The notes below the pieces were generated by a model that had not been told where the DNA came from, did not search any database, and saw only the letters and a list, made by a program, of their open reading frames with translations. A stretch of DNA of 64,000 nt, taken from contig CM036199.1 in assembly GCA_020631735.1 (NCBI GenBank), positions 15,468,834 to 15,532,833 on the forward strand, written 5' to 3'. Position 1 is the stretch's first letter, and every line of letters begins with the position of its first letter. This document shows, one piece after another, positions 47,873-61,068 of the stretch. This stretch comes from Saccharum officinarum (lineage: Eukaryota > Streptophyta > Magnoliopsida > Poales > Poaceae). The translations under genes were made by a program, and so were the position numbers.

Positions 47873-48725
47873 ACGGCTTTAGGTAACAAAGCCTGGGAGG
47901 GGTCGGTGCAGACTGAGACTAATGATAAATCCAGATAAGGTTGGACTGAAGAGGACAGGACACATGTTTCTTCAACTGCGACACGTGCACGACCGGGTGA
48001 ACTTTGCCTTGTTGCTGGAAGATTAGTCGATAAGCAACTGCTCCAATCTTCTGCAGCTAAGTGCCTTAGGGCTTGTGCGTGTAAAATTTTCCTTACTAGC
48101 ATAGGCGAACCAAATTGCCTTCCTCTTTTTTTAATTTAATAAATTTCTGTAGGGGCTTTGGCCCCTCCAATTCCCTCAAAAAAAAATTGACTTGCTTGGC
48201 TTGGTAAGGTTGGGTGAGGCAAAGTGATCAAGACAAGGCAAGACAGGTAAAGAAACCAGGCATACCTTTTGGGCATATTTGGTAACTTTGCTGGCTACTG
48301 TTTTACCTCGCTCAACAAGGAACTAGTCTAGGAAATGTGTTTGGATCATACCTTGCCAAACCGGCTCTCCTGGACTGGCAAGGTTCTCGTTGCTTGTGCC
48401 GTCCAGGCCAAGCAAGGCCAACACGGAACCAAACACGCCTTTTTTCCTTCTTCTACGAGAAGCCGAATCTCGCTCGCACAAGATTCAAGACATGTATGCA
48501 AGAGAATCAAACCCGCAGACTCGCTCGCAGTTCATTTGGCAAGGCAACACAGTGCCAAGAAGAAACCAAACACGATCTTAGTTTTGCCCTAAGTAAAATT
48601 CTCTAACTTTAACCATATTTATTGAAAAAATATATGAACATCTATAATAATACCAAATAAATACATGATGCAAGCATATTTAATTGTGATGTAATAAAAA
48701 CGCGCTATCACATTTTGGAATGGAG

Positions 48726-48970
48726 TACTACTTCATCCCATAAAAAAAGTCACTACGAGACATGTGCCGGTCAAACTTTCTAACAAACTTTACTAGGTTT
48801 ACAGAAAATATTAGCAACATTTGTATCTCTAAATAAATCAACAATCTATCGAATGATACTAATTATGTATCATAAATATTAATATATTTTTTATATATAT
48901 TGAGTCAAAGTTTAAGAAGTTTGTCTTCTCGGAAAGTGAGAACGACACTTTTTATGGAACGGAGGGAGTA
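48726..48970. mobile_element. Stowaway-like MITE
   Basis: TACTACTTCATCCCATAAAA and TTTTATGGAACGGAGGGAGTA are inverted ends, with TA at both extremes. The preceding 47873-48725 holds no supported gene. Confidence 0.75.
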
Positions 48971-49158
48971 CACTATAAGCTAAAAGACTTTCACACAACA
49001 ATTGTGTTTCATCTTAGAGCCTGTTTGGATCCCTTAGGCTAACAACTAGTTACTAAACTTTCCTTGATGATCCAAATAGGAGGACTAATGGGTGGGCTAA
49101 AGTCTAGCCAAAGTCTCGACTAGTTGTTTTTTTTAATTAGATAGAACTCAACTATGAG

Positions 49159-49326
49159 CAGTAGAGGATGCAGGATGAGAATCAAGGGGGGCTAAAACAA
49201 TGGAGATGTTGATTTGCATGAAGATTTAATGGTGATTTGAGTTTTTTTTTTGCTACAATAATTTAGTGGTAAATCAAGCCATTAGGGGCTGGAGCCCCCC
49301 CAGCCCCCTCTGTAAATCCGCCACTG
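49159..49326. mobile_element. hAT MITE, 168 bp, with perfect 8-bp duplication
   Basis: The ends CAGTAGAGGATGCAGG and AAATCCGCCACTG are imperfect inverted repeats of the CAGTGGCGGA type. ACTATGAG flanks both sides (49151-49158 and 49327-49334). Confidence 0.88.
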
Positions 49327-49650
49327 ACTATGAGAGGATAAAGTTCACCCGATTAGAAAAAAGACACCCATTACCCCCTACCCCCACGCGACCCTATCCA
49401 CGAGTCTTTCGTTTCCCCTCATGCATCCGCCTGCGTGGCATCTCGTTTTGCCGCCTGCATCCGCGCCTGCGTGGCATCTCGTTTTGCCGCCGCACGTTTC
49501 CTCTCCAGGATGGCGACCTTCAACGTGCAGGACAAGATCTTGTCCCTCTTCTGTAGCGAGTTGCGTGTCTCATAGATGCACAACCTGCGGCGCTTGTCGG
49601 AGCTAGTGGGTCGGGCCGTCGAGGAGGAGCATCTTCATCGCCCTCACGAG

Positions 49651-49975
49651 CGCTTCTACGACCCATTCGTCGGGAAGGTGATGATCAGTGGCAAGGACAT
49701 CCGGCGGCTGAACCTCAAGTCGCTACACCTTAGGGTCGAGCTGGTGCAGCAGGAGCCCGTGCTGTTTGCCACCAATATCTTTTCTTTTTTTCTTTTATGC
49801 CCTTAAGAGCACGTGTCTCCTACTGTGCACCACACGTTTCGCATTAAGATGTATACGCAGGCATCACAATGTGAAACATGTGGTGCACCATGCGAGGGCA
49901 TGTGCCCCTAGGGGCAACTTTACTTTCCCGCCAAGGTGGCCAACGTGCACGGCTTTGTCAACGCGCTCCACGACA
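49651..49975 (+). pseudogene. ABCB (MDR/P-glycoprotein) transporter fragment
   Basis: The stretch 49651-49782 encodes [40 protein letters not shown] and TNIF. This is the part of an ABCB nucleotide-binding domain between Walker A and the signature, including the Q-loop. After about 145 bp of non-coding DNA, 49930-49975 continues with ANVHGFVNALHD, in the family's order. Walker A, the signature and Walker B are absent. Only about 60 codons remain, so it is a relic or captured fragment. Confidence 0.75.
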
Positions 49976-50533
49976 CTGCAGACTACAGTAGTACAACTAT
50001 GCTTGAAATACTAGCTGGAGTGCAACCATCGCTCAAGGCTAGCTCAAATTTTCATGGCTCTGATTGCGAAGCCATACATCAGACGCCGCCGCTGCCCTCG
50101 GGTCGTATAGCACAGTACTGTACTCCGTACTCCGTAACCGGTAGCGGTAGGGTCCGGTCGTCTGACCGCTGGCCACCCGTCAGCAGTGCAGCCTTGGTCC
50201 TTGGCTCCAGGGAACCAGGGATCAGGGTCAGGGTCTCAGGGATCGGAGCAATACGCGACTCATCAGCTTCCATGGATCAGGCTGCTGCAGCGCGCGGCGA
50301 GGCCATACGCCTTTTCCTTCCAGGCCGGGAGGCCCCCCGGCGCGGCCCGGTCCCCGCCGCTGCATTTTTCGGCGCACCGCTCTCCGCTGCTTGCGTACGC
50401 GTAGCTGCCGGCGAGGCCTGCAGGCTGCGGACGCCACGGCAGCCAGACGGTGCATGTGTAAATGTACGCCTTGAACTCTCTGTGCCGAGCGGTGATATCG
50501 ATGCTACAACTACAGTTCTAGTTTGCCATGTAC

Positions 50534-50773
50534 TATGCTCCCTCCGTTCCAAAATACTGTCGTTTTCGCTTTCTAAAAAATAACTTTAAAAAATATATAT
50601 TAAAAATATTAATATTTATAGTATATAATTAATATCATTGAAAAGATCTTTAAGTCTAGTTTTTTTAATAATTTTATTTGGGGATATAAATATTGCACGT
50701 ATTTTCTGTAAATTGAGTCAAACGTATAGCACGAAAACCGAAAACGACAAACATTTTGAAACGGAGGGAGTAT
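50534..50773. mobile_element. Stowaway-like MITE
   Basis: TATGCTCCCTCCGTTCCAAA and TTTTGAAACGGAGGGAGTA are long inverted ends. The 50774-51172 stretch after it holds no coding signal and is probably the PnsB4 3' flank. Confidence 0.78.
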
Positions 50774-51172
50774 ATACATACACAGGTAGACGAGAACTCT
50801 CTCTCTCGAGCAATTCGTCTTTTTCTTCAGGACTCATCTGCTGCACAGCACAGTTATACTCTGATCTTGGCCGAACTGTAAAGCAGAAAGGGATCCAGAT
50901 GATATCGTACCCCAACACTTCGTTGTCTGAACTAAAATGTGTTGCCCAGTCTGAGCCCCTTCTTTATTAGTATAATCAGCAGCTCTCCTGCCAGACTATT
51001 TAAAAAAAAAAAAAACTATTGCACTGCAGTTCATCCAGGCGTACGTTTGGGGCATATACAGTCATACAGAACAGGTTTGAGCAGGGCAGTAAAGAAGTCT
51101 GAACTTATTTGCTCATGAAGTTCAGATGGAGAACTGATTAGTAGCCCATACCCATCCCATTCACCCGTATAA

Positions 51173-52466
51173 TCACTTTGTGACTACTTCCTCCAGCTCC
51201 CTGAGGCCCCCAACCCTCTGCTCAATCTCCTCGAGCAGCTCCTCCCGCAGCAGCTCCTCCCTCGCAGACGCCTCCAGGTCCTCTTGCTGCCAATGAATGA
51301 ACATTGCAGAGGATCGATATCAGTAAAGTTATCTGTGGCTAGGCTAACTGCATTGATTCTTCAAGCGTGCGTGCTTACCCTATCGTAGTACCAGTGTACG
51401 GTTCCATCTCCACCCGCGCTCCTGTACGTGTCGCTGTCGTAGAAGGGATCCTGTTTTGATTTAACCCACAAACAAGTGTGTCATGAACACTCCAGGAAAT
51501 CACATGCATGGTGTATGTTAGTAATGCGTGCTTGCCTTCATGGACGCAAAGAAGCAGACGCCCCACACCGTGAACATGGCGTAGAAGGTATCTGCGCGGC
51601 GATCGATGGATCAACGGTCAGTGAGTGGTTTCAGATCAAAGCAGGGCGGAGGAGCTCATGTGCTGATCGAGACGACGGTGAGAGCTGAGGACTCACAAAC
51701 GCTCTTGAGGGCCGCGTCGCTGAGATGCCAGATGGACTTGGTCACGACGTAGTCCCGCGACATGTCCACGTGCTCCACCATCGTCACCATCAGCGGCACC
51801 ACGTCCAGCGACGGGAAGGCGCTCACCTTCACTGAACCGGATCTCTGCAACACAACACAGCAAGATCCATAGATATCTGAATATTACTGAACCATCAATG
51901 CATGCAACTGGATTCATGTGGTCTCATGGTCATGGGTACTATGGTAGCAACGCTAATGTAACACAACATAGTAGTATTGCACTCGGGTAGTCTGTTTCTT
52001 CAGATTTCAGAAAGGGGGTGCATAGAAGCATAGGCAGTAGCAGTGACAGTGACACAGTACTCTGTTTATTCATATGCTTTCGCATCCTTACAATCTGTCA
52101 GCACGAAGCACGCCATTTTTTATGCAACGCTAGCTACTGGCTTGCCTCGAATTTACACGTGAACATGAACTGGCGTGCTTCATATTTTTCGTTTCAGGAC
52201 GATAAGAGGTCATGTACTGTACCTTAGACCGGCCGGACCTGCTGCACCCGTGGTCATGGAACCTGCCGAGCTGCAGAGAAACAGCATGCATGCATAAAAG
52301 TGAAGCTTGAAGCAACCGGAAACACAGTCCGAACATGGGATTTGAAAGAGAACGATACGTGTACTGTCGCGGGGCAGCGGCCATGGCGGTCGGCTGATCT
52401 CCTCACGGAGTGCAGGGCGGCGGCGGCGACGACGTGAGAGTGTGGCTTGAGCAGCGGCGAGGCCAT
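51173..52466 (-). CDS. PnsB4: Chloroplast NDH-complex subunit, PnsB4/NDF6-like, six exons
   Basis: Six exons on the minus strand join without a stop: 52466-52365, 52270-52223, 51844-51697, 51591-51536, 51450-51379 and 51286-51173. They give 179 residues. All introns are GT-AG except the fourth, whose donor is GC (AAG|GCAAGC). The N-terminus (MASPLLKPHSHVVAAAALHS) is basic and Ser/Ala-rich, as in a plastid transit peptide. Then come SLDVVPLMVTMVEHVDMSRD, the motif KSIWHLSDAALKSVYTFYAM leading into one hydrophobic membrane segment (TFYAMFTVWGVCFFASM), KDPFYDSDTYRSAGGDGT, and a Glu-rich helix ending VGGLRELEEVVTK. This order matches my memory of Arabidopsis NDF6/PnsB4, a subcomplex B subunit of the thylakoid NDH complex in cyclic electron flow around PSI. 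The gene looks intact; the name is from recall only. Confidence 0.82.
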
Positions 52467-53042
52467 GGTCGTTCAGGTGCTGCTCTGATGGCTCTGGATG
52501 TGAGACTGGGCGGATGACTCATGTTTGGTTCGCTGATCTACCTGTAGGACGGGAGTTTCTTCAGTGGATAAGGTGGGTAATGGGTGGCCTGGACGATTTT
52601 CTCCAATCTCCATCTTGGGCTGACGTCAGAACAGAAGCTTTGGGGTTAAAAAAGGGAGTAAAGTTTTCAAGTTACGAAATGATTGTTGGGGCTGCTGGCA
52701 TAATCACTAAAACATTGATGATATATAAACATCTGGAATTTGCATGTTAATTAAGAAACAGTTGTCAAAATGAAGCATCAGAAAAGATTGTGTATTTCAA
52801 ACCACCTATTGTGTATTTCATACCGCTTATCTATCAGCTACAAGCCAAAGTTCTCCTGTGTGTTCAAGAAAAAATTGCAGCACTTACTTTTCTAACAAAA
52901 TTTACAGTAATTTTCAAGTGTTGCACAATTAACAAAGCCAAATTTCTTTATTTCAGTCCATTTATGTCAGTGGATGCCTTGGCATAGAGAGAGGAGTATA
53001 CCTCGGTTCTTTTTTTTCTTTTTTTTTAGAAAAGGAGTATAC

Positions 53043-54252
53043 CTCAGTTCTAAACTCTTCCAGAGCATCACTCGAAATATCCTGTTGCAAGAACTTCTTG
53101 ACTGAAACTTCCTATAGACAAATAAATTTGTGATTCTATAAACAACTTGGTAGAAGTGAACAAAGCAAAAGAAAAGAAATACAGCGACAAATTTTAGTGA
53201 AACGAACAGGGCATACTTATGCTGATTTGTTGTGAGAGGAAAACATTGTTTATTCGCTGCAACAATGGATGGATCATTGTTTTTTTTTCAAAAATAAGAA
53301 CTGCTAACGCCAAAAATGTTCTAAAACCTGTTAGTCCAAATGATGCTAAGGCCTGTCACTAAGATATATGAAGTCACCTAAAGTTGTAGGGAAAACATAA
53401 AGCAGCAGACAGAAAATGTAGGTGCAGTTCAAGTCAACAAATAAAATATTCGCCTTTTCATTACAAGATTAACCGTTTCATGGTATAAATGGAGAAAATC
53501 CACCAAGACTATGAAGTATTTCATTGACTCATTGCCTTTTATTAACTGGTTTTTCTCATTACTAGATGCCTGTAAGATTGGCAAGTAAAGAGGTGTTGTA
53601 TTTCAGTGTTGGCACAGACAATGTTGTGATATTATCTAAATTAACATTTCTTCACATGCTTAGATCAGTATACCAAAAGGGTTGGCTTTACTTCAATAAT
53701 TTTTTCAGTAGCACATTTAGAAGTTGCTGACTCAAAAGATAAGCAATGAATTTGTTGACTGAAAAACTGACTGTTTCCATGCCATTCTCCTCTATAACTT
53801 CTCCAAATTAACGATCCTGGAACATAGCAGGTTGAATTGAATTTAAAAAACATGAAATATGTTTTTTAAAGAAAAAGGATCAAAAAATCATTTCCCACGG
53901 TCAATGAAATACTAATATGATTAGGAAATCATTTTCATAGATAATCAAATAATAAATCAATTTTACCAAGGCCAATCCGTTCACCAATAGCAATTTCTTC
54001 CCACTGGATCTCAAGCTCTGCAACATCTTCCAGAGCAAGATCAGATTTAGCACTCTCTATCTCACTTGATTTATTTGATTTATCAGAGGTTCGTTCAGCG
54101 TCCTGATGAACTTCTAGGTCCAGAGAATTACCTTGGCCATGATCAGTTTCAATTTCAATGTGGTGTTTGTCCCAAAGGTCATCTCCAGCTTTCTCAACTG
54201 ATTCATTTCCTTGATAGGTGGACGAGTTGTAAAGCAATCTTTCGTGGTCTAT
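53043..54252 (-). pseudogene. Raf-like MAPKKK (EDR1/CTR1-type) gene fragment
   Basis: Three exon remnants are in the right order. 54252-53967 ends LEDVAELEIQWEEIAIGERIGLG at a GGTAAAA donor. 53816-53775 corresponds to the glycine-loop exon, but an indel turns it into SLIWRSYRGEWHGN. 53111-53043 encodes EVSVKKFLQQDISS then DALEEFRTE, including the ATP-anchoring lysine. This is the start of a plant Raf-like kinase domain. The rest of the kinase is absent to the left. The frame damage in the glycine loop and the truncation make it a pseudogene. At 52990-53045 the exon end and donor are duplicated around a poly-T/poly-C stretch. Confidence 0.75.
53199..53260. repeat. Fragment of the 5131-5249 repeat family
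   Basis: GAAACGAACAGGGC, then GCTGATTTGTTGTGAGAGGA. It lies inside an intron of the Raf-like pseudogene. Confidence 0.5.
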
Positions 54253-54739
54253 CTGTGACAGATGAATCGGGACCGGACAAATTTGCAAGGTACATGGTGA
54301 CAACCCACGAAGGTGACAAACAGTTTTCTTGGAGGGCAAATATAATGTGTTTTATGATTGAGAGACTGAAGATGGTAGTCCTATGGGGCGAGAGGTGATG
54401 ACGGGACTAGTTATGACGATATAGGAACATGAGGTTTGGAGTGGGGGGCTTTGTTCCCTGTGGGATAATGACACGTAGCGCAAGCGCAGTATGCTGGTTT
54501 GCATTGAAGGGTAAATCAGCAAGGGCGTGAATTAACTTGAGTTGTAGCTTGTGGGTTTTGGAGTATGGTTCGAATTGCATGTAGAAGTTTCAAGATCAAA
54601 ATTGAAAGGTAAAGGCTACATATGTATAGTTGCAACTTGAGTAATCTAGTTGCTCTGGTGGTATGAGCTTATAAGGTAGGGTAAGATCAAAATTGAAAGG
54701 TAATGGCTATCACGGGTGCAACATAGCCATTGCAACATA

Positions 54740-55140
54740 TGAAACATTCAAATCTACTCTTACAACATTCAGATGAAACAATTACAACACACGTCTGAAA
54801 CAGATGAAACATTTGAAACATACACCTGCAGCATGGCCATTGCAAAATATGCAACATCCAGATCTACTTTTGCAACACCTAGAAGAAACAATTACAACAT
54901 ACGTCTAAAATAGATCAATCATTTGAAACATACACTTGCAACATAAGTGTGTAGCCATTGCAACAAATGCAACATCCAGATCTACTTTTGCAACACTCAG
55001 ATAAAACACTTAGAACGTACACTTGAAACATATGTGATAGTCATTGCAACATATGCACCATCCAGATTTCATTTACAATATTCATATGAAGTACTTGTAA
55101 CATATATCTGACCACCTGAAACACTTGAAACATCTGTTTG
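54740..55140. repeat. Degenerate CAACATATGAAAC repeat array
   Basis: Repeats of TGCAACATCCAGATCTACTT, ACACTTGAAACATAC and related words, matching the array at 39600-39860. GC-rich DNA follows. Confidence 0.8.
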
Positions 55141-56681
55141 CGGCATGCAGTTTTAGCACAACATCTCCTCGCTGCTTGGGCGAATGGAGGCTCGTCAGCA
55201 TGTGGAGTGCACCAGTGTAGAGCTCACCGGTGCGCGTGGAGCGAGGCGGGAGCGCACAGAGGGCAAGGTGGGGCGGCGCAACGGACGCCCGGACGTAATG
55301 GAGAACGCCGAGGTGGCAAGAACGTGGTGGAGCCCGATCGCGACGCGGTCAGAGCTGGGTGGCAGCGCACAGAGGGAGAGGTGGGGGCTACGCGACTGCG
55401 GTGATGACATAGTGGGCGGGTGGGATGGCCGGCTAGCGAGCGCCCACACTCCGTGGAGAACGCCAAAGCGACATGGTCGCGGTAGAGCCATGGAGGGCAG
55501 TCGTGGTGGAGTGCGGTCGCAGCGCTGCGGACGTAGCAGATTCGATTAGGGGCGTGTGGATGAGCAGATACGAGTGTTGGGCCGTCGCGGCCGACTAACA
55601 TGAGCGTCCGCAGGCCCGGGAAGCCGAGGTCCGGATGGATGGACTGACGCCATGCCGTAAGCATTTCCGTTATGTATACGTGATCTTGTTCGTCTTGGTA
55701 GATCGTCTTCGCGCGGGCGTATGGGAAATGCATGCATCATCTGCCTGACAATTGGATAAGTTGGGCCGGGCCTGGAACTGGATTCCATGGTTTCCGTCAG
55801 TTGGTGCCAATGGCCCCCCGATGAAGGTCCAGCGCGGGAATATGGTGCGGCACGGCAGGGGTGGATATGGATACGTGATACGGGACACGTCAGCTGGTGT
55901 AGCGTAGATGAGGACCACGTCCCCATCTCCTCGCGCGCCAGTGGCGTCTCCGGCGACGCCGACCGCATCAAAGCCAGCCAGAAAGCCAGGGCCTGAGGGG
56001 AGGGGCGTGGCCGACTGGCCGTGGCAGCGCAAAAAAGAAAAAGAAAAATCCGGCCCGGAGCGGGCAGCTAGCTATTGCTTACACGAACGGGCCAAGGAGC
56101 CGGGCGGCCGGATCATCTCTCCCCATCGTGGAAATCGCGCGCGGGCGCGGCCGATGGCGTCGCCGTCGGCGTGAGCGACTTTGTGCGCCCACCCACACGC
56201 AAAAGCACAAGGGTGTGGCGGGGCGGCGACAGCGACGCCCGAATGGAATGGAATGGAATGGGCATCATCCGCGGCCGCTCCCCGGGCCCGGCCCCCACCG
56301 ATCCATCATCCATCTAAACCCCGCCGCTCCAACGCACGGCGCGCCTCGCTCCTCTCTTGGTTGGGTTCGTGATTTGCCGCGTCGACGCATGCACGCACGC
56401 ACGCATTCTTTCTGCGACGAATTTGGGGGGTGGCTGCCTCCTGTCTGGCAGGGGCGTTGCCCGGCCCCGGCCTGTGCTCTCCCTGTTTTAGAGCAGCAGT
56501 GTGCTCTCGATCGTGCTTTTCCGGACGTGAGGTGACAGGGCGGCCGGCTGATCATGTGTTAAGATAGGTTCTCTTATCGTCTACAGACCACAGGGAATAT
56601 ATTCGTCACTAGGATTTGGATACATCCATGTGTCAAAGTTCCCCCAAGCCTTCGTCCCTAGATCAGTAGGTCAAGCACAAG
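55141..56681. other. GC-rich stretch without a supported gene
   Basis: Long open frames overlap on both strands (55180-55750, 55780-56560), caused by base composition. None has a recognisable domain or convincing splice structure. Confidence 0.4.
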
Positions 56682-56881
56682 CAGGGGCGGATCCAGAACG
56701 GGGCTGCGCCCCGGGCTGAGCTGCTGATTCACGTTCAAAATAGTCTGATCTTGCTTCCTAGGTCTCCTTTTGTCTAATTAAGATCATAGTTTTTTAGGCT
56801 AAACACCACATATGTTAAAGGAGCTACATGGACTCGCCCCGGGCTGCAGCCCGGGCAGCCCGGGCCCTGGATCCGCCCCTG
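56682..56881. mobile_element. hAT MITE, 200 bp, with perfect 8-bp duplication
   Basis: The ends CAGGGGCGGATCCAG and CTGGATCCGCCCCTG are perfect 15-bp inverted repeats. AGCACAAG flanks both sides (56674-56681 and 56882-56889). Confidence 0.93.
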
Positions 56882-56950
56882 AGCACAAGTGCACAGCGCT
56901 CTCAGAAAAAGAAAAGGGGCCCAATATAACGCTGCACATCATGCGCCCAA

Positions 56951-57222
56951 GTGGCGGAGCTCGCCTCCAAACCAAGGGGGGGCATTTCACAAGTGAGTGG
57001 CAAAGAAGCAGCGAGCACTTGAGAGATGAATCAAAGAGTAATAGACTAGCTACCAGCTATGAGCACCTCTGGAGACACAAACTTGTGTGGTAATGAAGAA
57101 AATAGGGATAGGGATTGTAGACTTTTATTACTAGTCAGTGATCACGTGGACAGAATTACTACAAATTGCATGTAGCAAGGGGGGGCCGTGGCCTAGGATG
57201 GCCTCCACGTAGTTCCGCCAGT
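56951..57222. mobile_element. hAT-like MITE, about 270 bp
   Basis: GTGGCGGAGCTCGCC at the left and ACGTAGTTCCGCCAG at the right are inverted. GCGCCCAAG occurs at 56943-56951 and 57223-57231, so the duplication is 8-9 bp with the exact border uncertain by a base. Confidence 0.75.
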
Positions 57223-57545
57223 GCGCCCAAGAAGAGCTGCTGTGCTTTGCATAGAACTTATCCGGTAGGACTATGTTGCAAGCTAACTTGAGCCGTTTGT
57301 TTTAAGGACAAAAAAAAAGAAGACAACCAAGGTTTTGTTGTTTCAATCCTTTTTTCTGCGAATTATCAATCTTTTGAGATCTGTTTAGCATAGTTCCAAC
57401 TTTGACATCCTTAAAGCATTTGAATTTTGTAGAACTGAGTACACAACTACACATGCTCCCTCCGTCTACGGTATCCAATCAATTATATTTTTAGGACCAA
57501 ATAAAGAAATCTGACAAATCTAACGTGCCCCTCACTAATTAGTTA

Positions 57546-57669
57546 GAGCCTGTTCACCGGCTTAAATCCGTCTTTTCAGCTTGTTTTTTTACCGGAACAG
57601 TATTTTCTCTCACAACAAATCAGTCAACAGTGTTTTTCAGCCGGCTTATCAGTCAACCGAACGGGGCCG
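57546..57669. mobile_element. MITE of the 'gcttatcag..ttgttgtgagag' family, best copy
   Basis: GAGCCTGTTCACCGGCTTA at the left and AGTCAACCGAACGGGGCC at the right are loosely inverted. CTCTCACAACAAATCAG and TTTTTCAGCCGGCTTATCAG lie inside. Confidence 0.6.
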
Positions 57670-57820
57670 AATAAAATGAGACATGCATGTATGTCATTGA
57701 TTTTGGCTACCAATTATCGAAGTCATTTTGCATAACTTGTGTTAAAAGACATGTATGGATGGCATTTAATAGGCAAGCACAGATGGATGGGGTTAAGCAA
57801 TCTAGAATACCTTGCGAATT

Positions 57821-58132
57821 GAGTGTAGCTCGGCTGGTTAAGTTCCTTGTAGTGGAACCTGCCCACTCAAGTTCAAGTCTCTGACTTGACACGGGTGCTC
57901 GTATTTTTCTGAATTTATTCCAGAATTTTAACGACCCTATTCTTTCAGTGGTAGACATCGTGCCCATCGACAGCGAGGTGCCTGTGGACTTTGTCAACTT
58001 TGACATTTGTCGGTCCAACTTAGTTTTTCAGATGTGCTCATAGGGGTAGGGTGTGCGTGAGTACATTCATAGGGGTGAGTGTGCGCTCGTGTACATAAGC
58101 GTGTGTGTCTATAACTGGGTCTCGCAAAAAAA
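57821..58132 (+). mobile_element. tRNA-derived SINE
   Basis: The head has A-box-like TAGCTCGGCTGGTTAAG and B-box-like GTTCAAGTCTC. The body has TCGACAGCGAGGTGCCTGTG and GTGCTCATAGGGGTAGGGTG, and the end is CTCGCAAAAAAA. The flanks TCTAGAATACCTT (57801-57813) and TCTAAAATACCTT (58133-58145) form a 13-bp duplication with one difference. It is the same family as 8885-9140, in the opposite orientation. Confidence 0.85.
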
Positions 58133-58145
58133 TCTAAAATACCTT

Positions 58146-59887
58146 ATAATTTAAGATAAATATATATCCTTTGATATCTTGTATTTCAGGACAAAGGGGA
58201 TAATCATGTATTTTATCAACGTAGGAACGGAAATGCTCGACCAAATGTGAATGTTGCTCTAGCTCCAATAAAGCTAAGATACGATCAACTCCAAGAATTC
58301 TAGGAGCTAGAGTTTTTATCAAACTAGCCTGTTGTGATCGAGTGGTACAAATAAACTGTAAAAGCAACTCCAAGTGCCTCTCTGTGCCATTTTTTATTGA
58401 TAGGAATATAGATTTTGTTAAAAAGATGTCTTTCAACAGCTTGTTTAATTAGATATGTAAATATTGTCATCCTTTATTTCGAATTTTTCGCTAGTGCAAA
58501 GATAAAAAAAAAGTGGTACTAGCTCTCTAAAATGCACATAAGATATAAAAAATTATTAAAGGTGGAAAGATTTTCATTCAAATAACTCTCGAAATGATAA
58601 TTTAGAGAGTAAGTATATAAAAAAACTCTTCCAAGAGACTTTCTTAAACTCACTCTTGTTTTTAATCATCATTTAGAGAGTCATTTCAATAAAAATTGTT
58701 TTCTATATCTTTTCACCAGCCAACAACTTCTATATATCTTGTATGCACTCAGAAGAGTCAATCCCGCTCTTTATCTTTGGCTTTGGCTAGAGAGAAATCT
58801 GAAATAGATGTTGACAAAATTTAGAACCTAAAATAATAAAGGAAACCCTTGGAGGGCATCTTTCCCCTAAAATTTTTATTCCTAACAATAAGAAAGGATA
58901 TAATAATTAAAGAGACTCTTGGAGTCTCTCTAAATAGATAAACTTATTTCCTTATAATTATAACTTGAAAGTTTGATTAATCTATTGTTAGATGACGTGG
59001 TCCCTCAAATTTGCAAAAAAAAAAAAGTTTGAACCAACCAAGAAGACCTTTTCTGGATAAAGTTTGGCTTTGCATTAGATAAGACGGGCCTTTTTTTGGC
59101 AAGCATTGGATAAGATAAGACGTTGAACACTCGAACATTCGCACCAAAGGAAAACGGCAAATGTTAGGATACTTGTTTGGAGAGGGGGAATAGGGCTGTG
59201 TTACTTTCAACACGATGGACATAAAAGGCACAAATCATTTTTGCTAAATGATCAAATATGCCGCTCCAGACTTTATGGGATGCCTTTTGCTTTGTTATAT
59301 TTAATCCTCACTTTTTTTTATTGTTACTGTAGTTACAAACTTTTGCTACCTGTTATGTTGCTTAAAGAGAAGTTGTCTCAACAAAAGCAAACCTAGTATT
59401 TCAAGGAAAGCCAATAAAGAATTCTACTAATAACAGACCGTTTTGATTCTTATGAACAATTAGATGGACTTTATAGATGATTTTAAGAAGCCTCAGATAA
59501 CCATAGATCAAATCTATTCTTTAGAAAATAATGATACTTCCTAAGAAAAGAAAGTTACGCTATATGTGCAGTTACAAGTAATTTCAGGGTTGATTTAGTT
59601 TGCTCCCTTGATTGACCTATCCCAATTGTCCCATGCCCATTTGTTTGCTTTATTACACTACTTAACTAGTCAGCCTTAGCATTTGGTTATGCCCTCCAGA
59701 ATTAAACGAAGTTTGTATTTTTTTTTAAATTTTGAGTGACAAACCATTAAATTCGTACGGCAATGAGCCAGGAGGTGGAGGCGATATTTGGGCTAACCAA
59801 TGAACTTTGAGAGAATTACATGTATGGCCCTGTGAAACTCACTTATTCCTTCCATGGCCCTGAAAACTTCATAATTCCTTACATGGC
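58146..59887. other. AT-rich stretch without a supported gene
   Basis: Low GC, short runs of A/T and short open frames only. AGAGAGTCTTGGAG-type words recur around 58620-58930 but no element ends were found. Confidence 0.4.

Positions 59888-61068
<1,181 letters not shown>

Noticed and set aside
54700..55140. CRISPR-like or satellite array
   Set aside because: The repeats are degenerate, irregularly spaced and in a plant genome; they are low-complexity transposon sequence.
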